Below, in pieces: positions 61,602 to 64,000 of a DNA stretch of 64,000 nt; position 1 is the stretch's first letter, and every line of letters starts with the position of its first letter. Below the pieces are notes generated by a model. It made no database searches. It worked only from the letters and a program-made list of their open reading frames with translations, and was not told the origin of the DNA. The stretch lies in NCBI GenBank assembly GCA_001936135.1, contig CP012817.1:2480001-2544000 (forward strand), written 5' to 3'. The position numbers were made by a program, and so were the translations under genes. The stretch is from Saccharomycopsis fibuligera x Saccharomycopsis cf. fibuligera (taxonomy: Eukaryota; Ascomycota; Saccharomycetes; Ascoideales; Saccharomycopsidaceae).

Positions 61602-63292
61602 CTGGATATACGAATTATAGCTTGATGTTATGACATCCGCTAAATACCAAACTACAAAAGTACATACTCCAATTTTACAGTTCATTCTTGAGTGAAAAGG
61701 AGAGTTGGATACAGTCCTGTTGTTTTTGAAACAATATTTCTGTGGTTGCAAGCCACTATAATAAACAATGGAGGTTAATACGAATTTCTCTTGGTTTTCC
61801 TTTTCCTTTGCCTTCTTTTCAAATCTTTTTGACTTTTTTAATGTTTTTACTTCTGTCGAAAGAACGTATGCGATTAACAATATTTGTTGTTGACTTTTTT
61901 TTTTTTTCTATGTGATACTTTCTAGTTTACATTAATTTTAAAGTAGCAGCAAAACTTTAATAAATATTCTATTCAAAAATTAAAAACAATAACTATATAT
62001 TTATACAGAGTAAGCTTAAAGTTAGTGACATAACTATGTAAGCAAGTAACGCATTAGGGTACCATAAAAAAGTATGGCATTATTGCCGATATTGAAATAA
62101 AGACGTCATGAATGTGAGATACTTACAAAAGTGAGTTTATGCTACGAGAGCCTAAAAGAATTACATCTCGGAAAAATGTTGTAATGAATCAATACTATCT
62201 TTTTAAAAAAAAAATTTTTTTTTTGGTTTGTGTCACAACAATATGTGTATGATAGAGAGGTTTAAATTGGCTATTGTTGAAACTTATTTAATTGGTCATT
62301 TTTTGAAAACATAAAAGTTTCATAAGGCAAACTCAGCCAGCAGGCTTTTCTTGGTATTCTTAGCCCTGAGCCACCTTATTGTACTATAGTTTTAATAGGA
62401 AATCTGACAAACATTTAATAAATAAAAGACAAAAAAGAATTTTAAAAGCCGAAAAGCAATATAAAATTGCGTGATATAAATTCCCATTTGAATGGCACTG
62501 CAATTTCCATTTGCTGACAAGACGTATATAGGTAGTAGTTATGCAAGAGTATTATTTTTCTCTATTAATAAATCAATTATCATGTAATAGCACGTTTTAT
62601 AATTTTTTTCAGAAAAGGAAAATAAATAGTATAAATATTATCACCCTTACTTATAATTTAGAGTCACTCTTGATTTCTTTATTGAGACAAGAAATACTTA
62701 CCTACCAAGCGACCCTATTTTTTTTTAAAAAAAAAAAAAAGTTCATCATTAAAAAATTAAGAAAACCCTCATACACATCTTAGTGGGGGCAGATTGGTAG
62801 ACCAAGCGATAATGTATTAACTAAGTACAATAAAATAGAAAAGCTGCTTCTACTTCAGGTAAAATAGTTAATTTCAGGGAATCTGAAAGAGAATATGATG
62901 GGCTATTTTTAGACATGTTTCATCTATGCACACATATATAAATAGACTTCATTTCTAAAAGTGCAAGTATATGAACGTCTTAGGCACAGCGGCTACAGTA
63001 TTGCGAAGATTAAAATAAAGTAGAATTATTATTAAATGTAATCTAATCAGTTCAGATAAAGAAATTGTAATAGAAACAGAACTTGCAACGACAGGAACTA
63101 CAAATTATATGCCAATCTAATTCAAAAATCGAACAAATTCAAAAATTGTAAAACAAGAAAAAGCAAACAAAATAGTACACTATTAAACAAACAAAAAATG
63201 ACAAAACTTCCACAACATTAAAGTAACTCAAAAACTAACTTTAAAATGAAAAAACTTGAAAACAGTTATTTTCTAATCTCTAGTCCTAATTT
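60165..63292. other. Gene-poor AT-rich desert
   Basis: 3.1 kb upstream of the LPMO gene and downstream of the right-edge gene. Contains a (TTG)n run near 60262-60280, a 36-nt A tract at 61562-61597, a GGATCT hexamer repeat near 61149-61172 inside a more GC-rich patch (61050-61200), and adjoining T/A runs near 62200 and 62720. No credible gene, tRNA or repeat element was recognised. Confidence 0.5.
61562..61597. repeat. 36-nt poly(A) tract
   Basis: Uninterrupted A run not close to any gene called here. Confidence 0.95.
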
Positions 63293-64000
63293 TTAATCCT
63301 TCACCCCAATATCCTCTAATGCTTGTCTTTCAACCAAGGGAGGAATAACAACTTCATATCTAGCTCCTTTAGAATTAACCACAGTTGGCTCTCTTTCAAC
63401 ATGAATCACAGTCAGTAATCCGTTAGGTAAAACTGGATATGCAACTCTATCAATGGTATTTTTCTCCAAGGTGGTGTAAAGTTTAGCTTCGGTTTGACTG
63501 ACTGCGCCGTTAATGGCAGCGGCGTTAGCGGGATCATTACTGTTGGCAGCGGCGCCATTTGCAGCAGAACCATTTGCAGCAGAACCATTTGCAGCACCAT
63601 TGGCAGCATTGTTGATGATGTCAGCGGTAGTACCCGGAATGTTAGCGCCATTAGTAGCGCCTGCACCAGCAGAGTTGCCTGCAGAAGCAGTTGCAATTCC
63701 TTCATCATCAATCAAACCAGGTAATTTACCAACACCTTTGGCTACACCATCGTACTTAGGTACTTGTTTCACTAAGATCAAATCAGCCCAATTTCTTTTA
63801 TTATTGAACTCATCATTACCCCTAGCCACACCATTGACGTCCTGTTTGAACAATCTAACCATATCTTCATCGGTATTTCTATCAAATCTGTGCACCTTGG
63901 ATCTCTTTTGTAACAAGGTGGCCATTCCGTTAGGTGGTGGAGCATTTGTGATGGCGGAACTAATAATGTTCAAAATCAAACGAGGATCCCGTTCAGGAGC
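63293..64000 (-). CDS. Unrecognised Ala/Asn-rich protein, C-terminal part
   Basis: The frame is open through the right edge, so the 5' end is missing; ~235 residues are visible, beginning APERDPRLILNIIS. A moderately conserved-looking part (KRSKVHRFDRNTDEDMVRLF, then NWADLILVKQVPKYDG) precedes an Ala/Asn/Gly repeat region (NGSAANGSAANGAAA). A final hydrophobic/charged block follows (VAYPVLPNGLLTVIHVEREP, ending ERQALEDIGVKD). No membrane helix is visible. I cannot assign a family. Confidence 0.75.
   Translation of the reverse strand, partial: APERDPRLILNIISSAITNAPPPNGMATLLQKRSKVHRFDRNTDEDMVRLFKQDVNGVARGNDEFNNKRNWADLILVKQVPKYDGVAKGVGKLPGLIDDEGIATASAGNSAGAGATNGANIPGTTADIINNAANGAANGSAANGSAANGAAANSNDPANAAAINGAVSQTEAKLYTTLEKNTIDRVAYPVLPNGLLTVIHVEREPTVVNSKGARYEVVIPPLVERQALEDIGVKD

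Noticed and set aside
1-64000. Transposons, LTRs, CRISPR arrays, telomere or centromere repeats
   Set aside because: No transposase, integrase or reverse-transcriptase motifs, paired long terminal repeats, regular spacer arrays or telomeric repeats were seen by eye. A systematic repeat search was not possible.

Overview
This is nuclear DNA from a budding yeast, most likely of the CUG-Ser clade (the Candida/Lodderomyces group). Gene order is compact, and all genes but one appear to be uninterrupted. Long homopolymer and Gln/Asn tracts are common. A nuclear complex I subunit gene is present; Saccharomyces lacks complex I but CUG-Ser yeasts have it. The class I chitin synthase resembles the CHS2/CHS8 type. 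I found no in-frame CTG codon in about 649 codons of the first gene, which fits CUG avoidance. I do not name a species. I saw no transposons, LTRs, CRISPR arrays, rRNA or convincing tRNA genes.

Layout. 0-9 kb: the 3' part of a Dnf-type lipid flippase (+), a class I chitin synthase (-) and the splicing factor PRP40 (-). 9.3-18.7 kb: the giant bridge-like lipid-transfer protein CSF1 (+), divergent from PRP40 across a 264-bp promoter. 18.7-20.9 kb: AT-rich spacer with a remnant of a small secreted-protein gene. 20.9-24.6 kb: a Dal81/TamA-type transcription regulator (-) with no zinc cluster. 24.6-33.2 kb: a GC-rich stretch, in both genes and spacers, carrying KGD1, GGC1 and a reticulon gene (all +). 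33.2-43.1 kb: an SKT5/CHS4-like Sel1-repeat protein (-), COX20 (+), an intron-split complex I B8 subunit (-) and DPH6 (-). 45.2-52.2 kb: two ferric-reductase paralogues in tandem (+). 53.9-60.2 kb: a long low-complexity protein I do not recognise (-) and a secreted AA9 lytic polysaccharide monooxygenase with all copper ligands intact (-). 60.2-63.3 kb: a gene-poor AT-rich desert. The right edge cuts an unrecognised Ala/Asn-rich protein (-).

Themes. Mitochondrial energy metabolism (KGD1, GGC1, COX20, complex I B8) clusters between 26 and 41 kb. Cell-wall chitin synthesis is represented by the synthase and the SKT5-like activator relative. Extracytoplasmic redox and copper/iron chemistry is represented by the two reductases and the LPMO.

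The observations most worth following are the AA9 LPMO in a yeast of this type, the Dal81-type regulator without its zinc cluster, an in-frame open extension after the KGD1 stop, the strand-biased long T tracts behind stop codons, and GC islands with unusual short tandem repeats.
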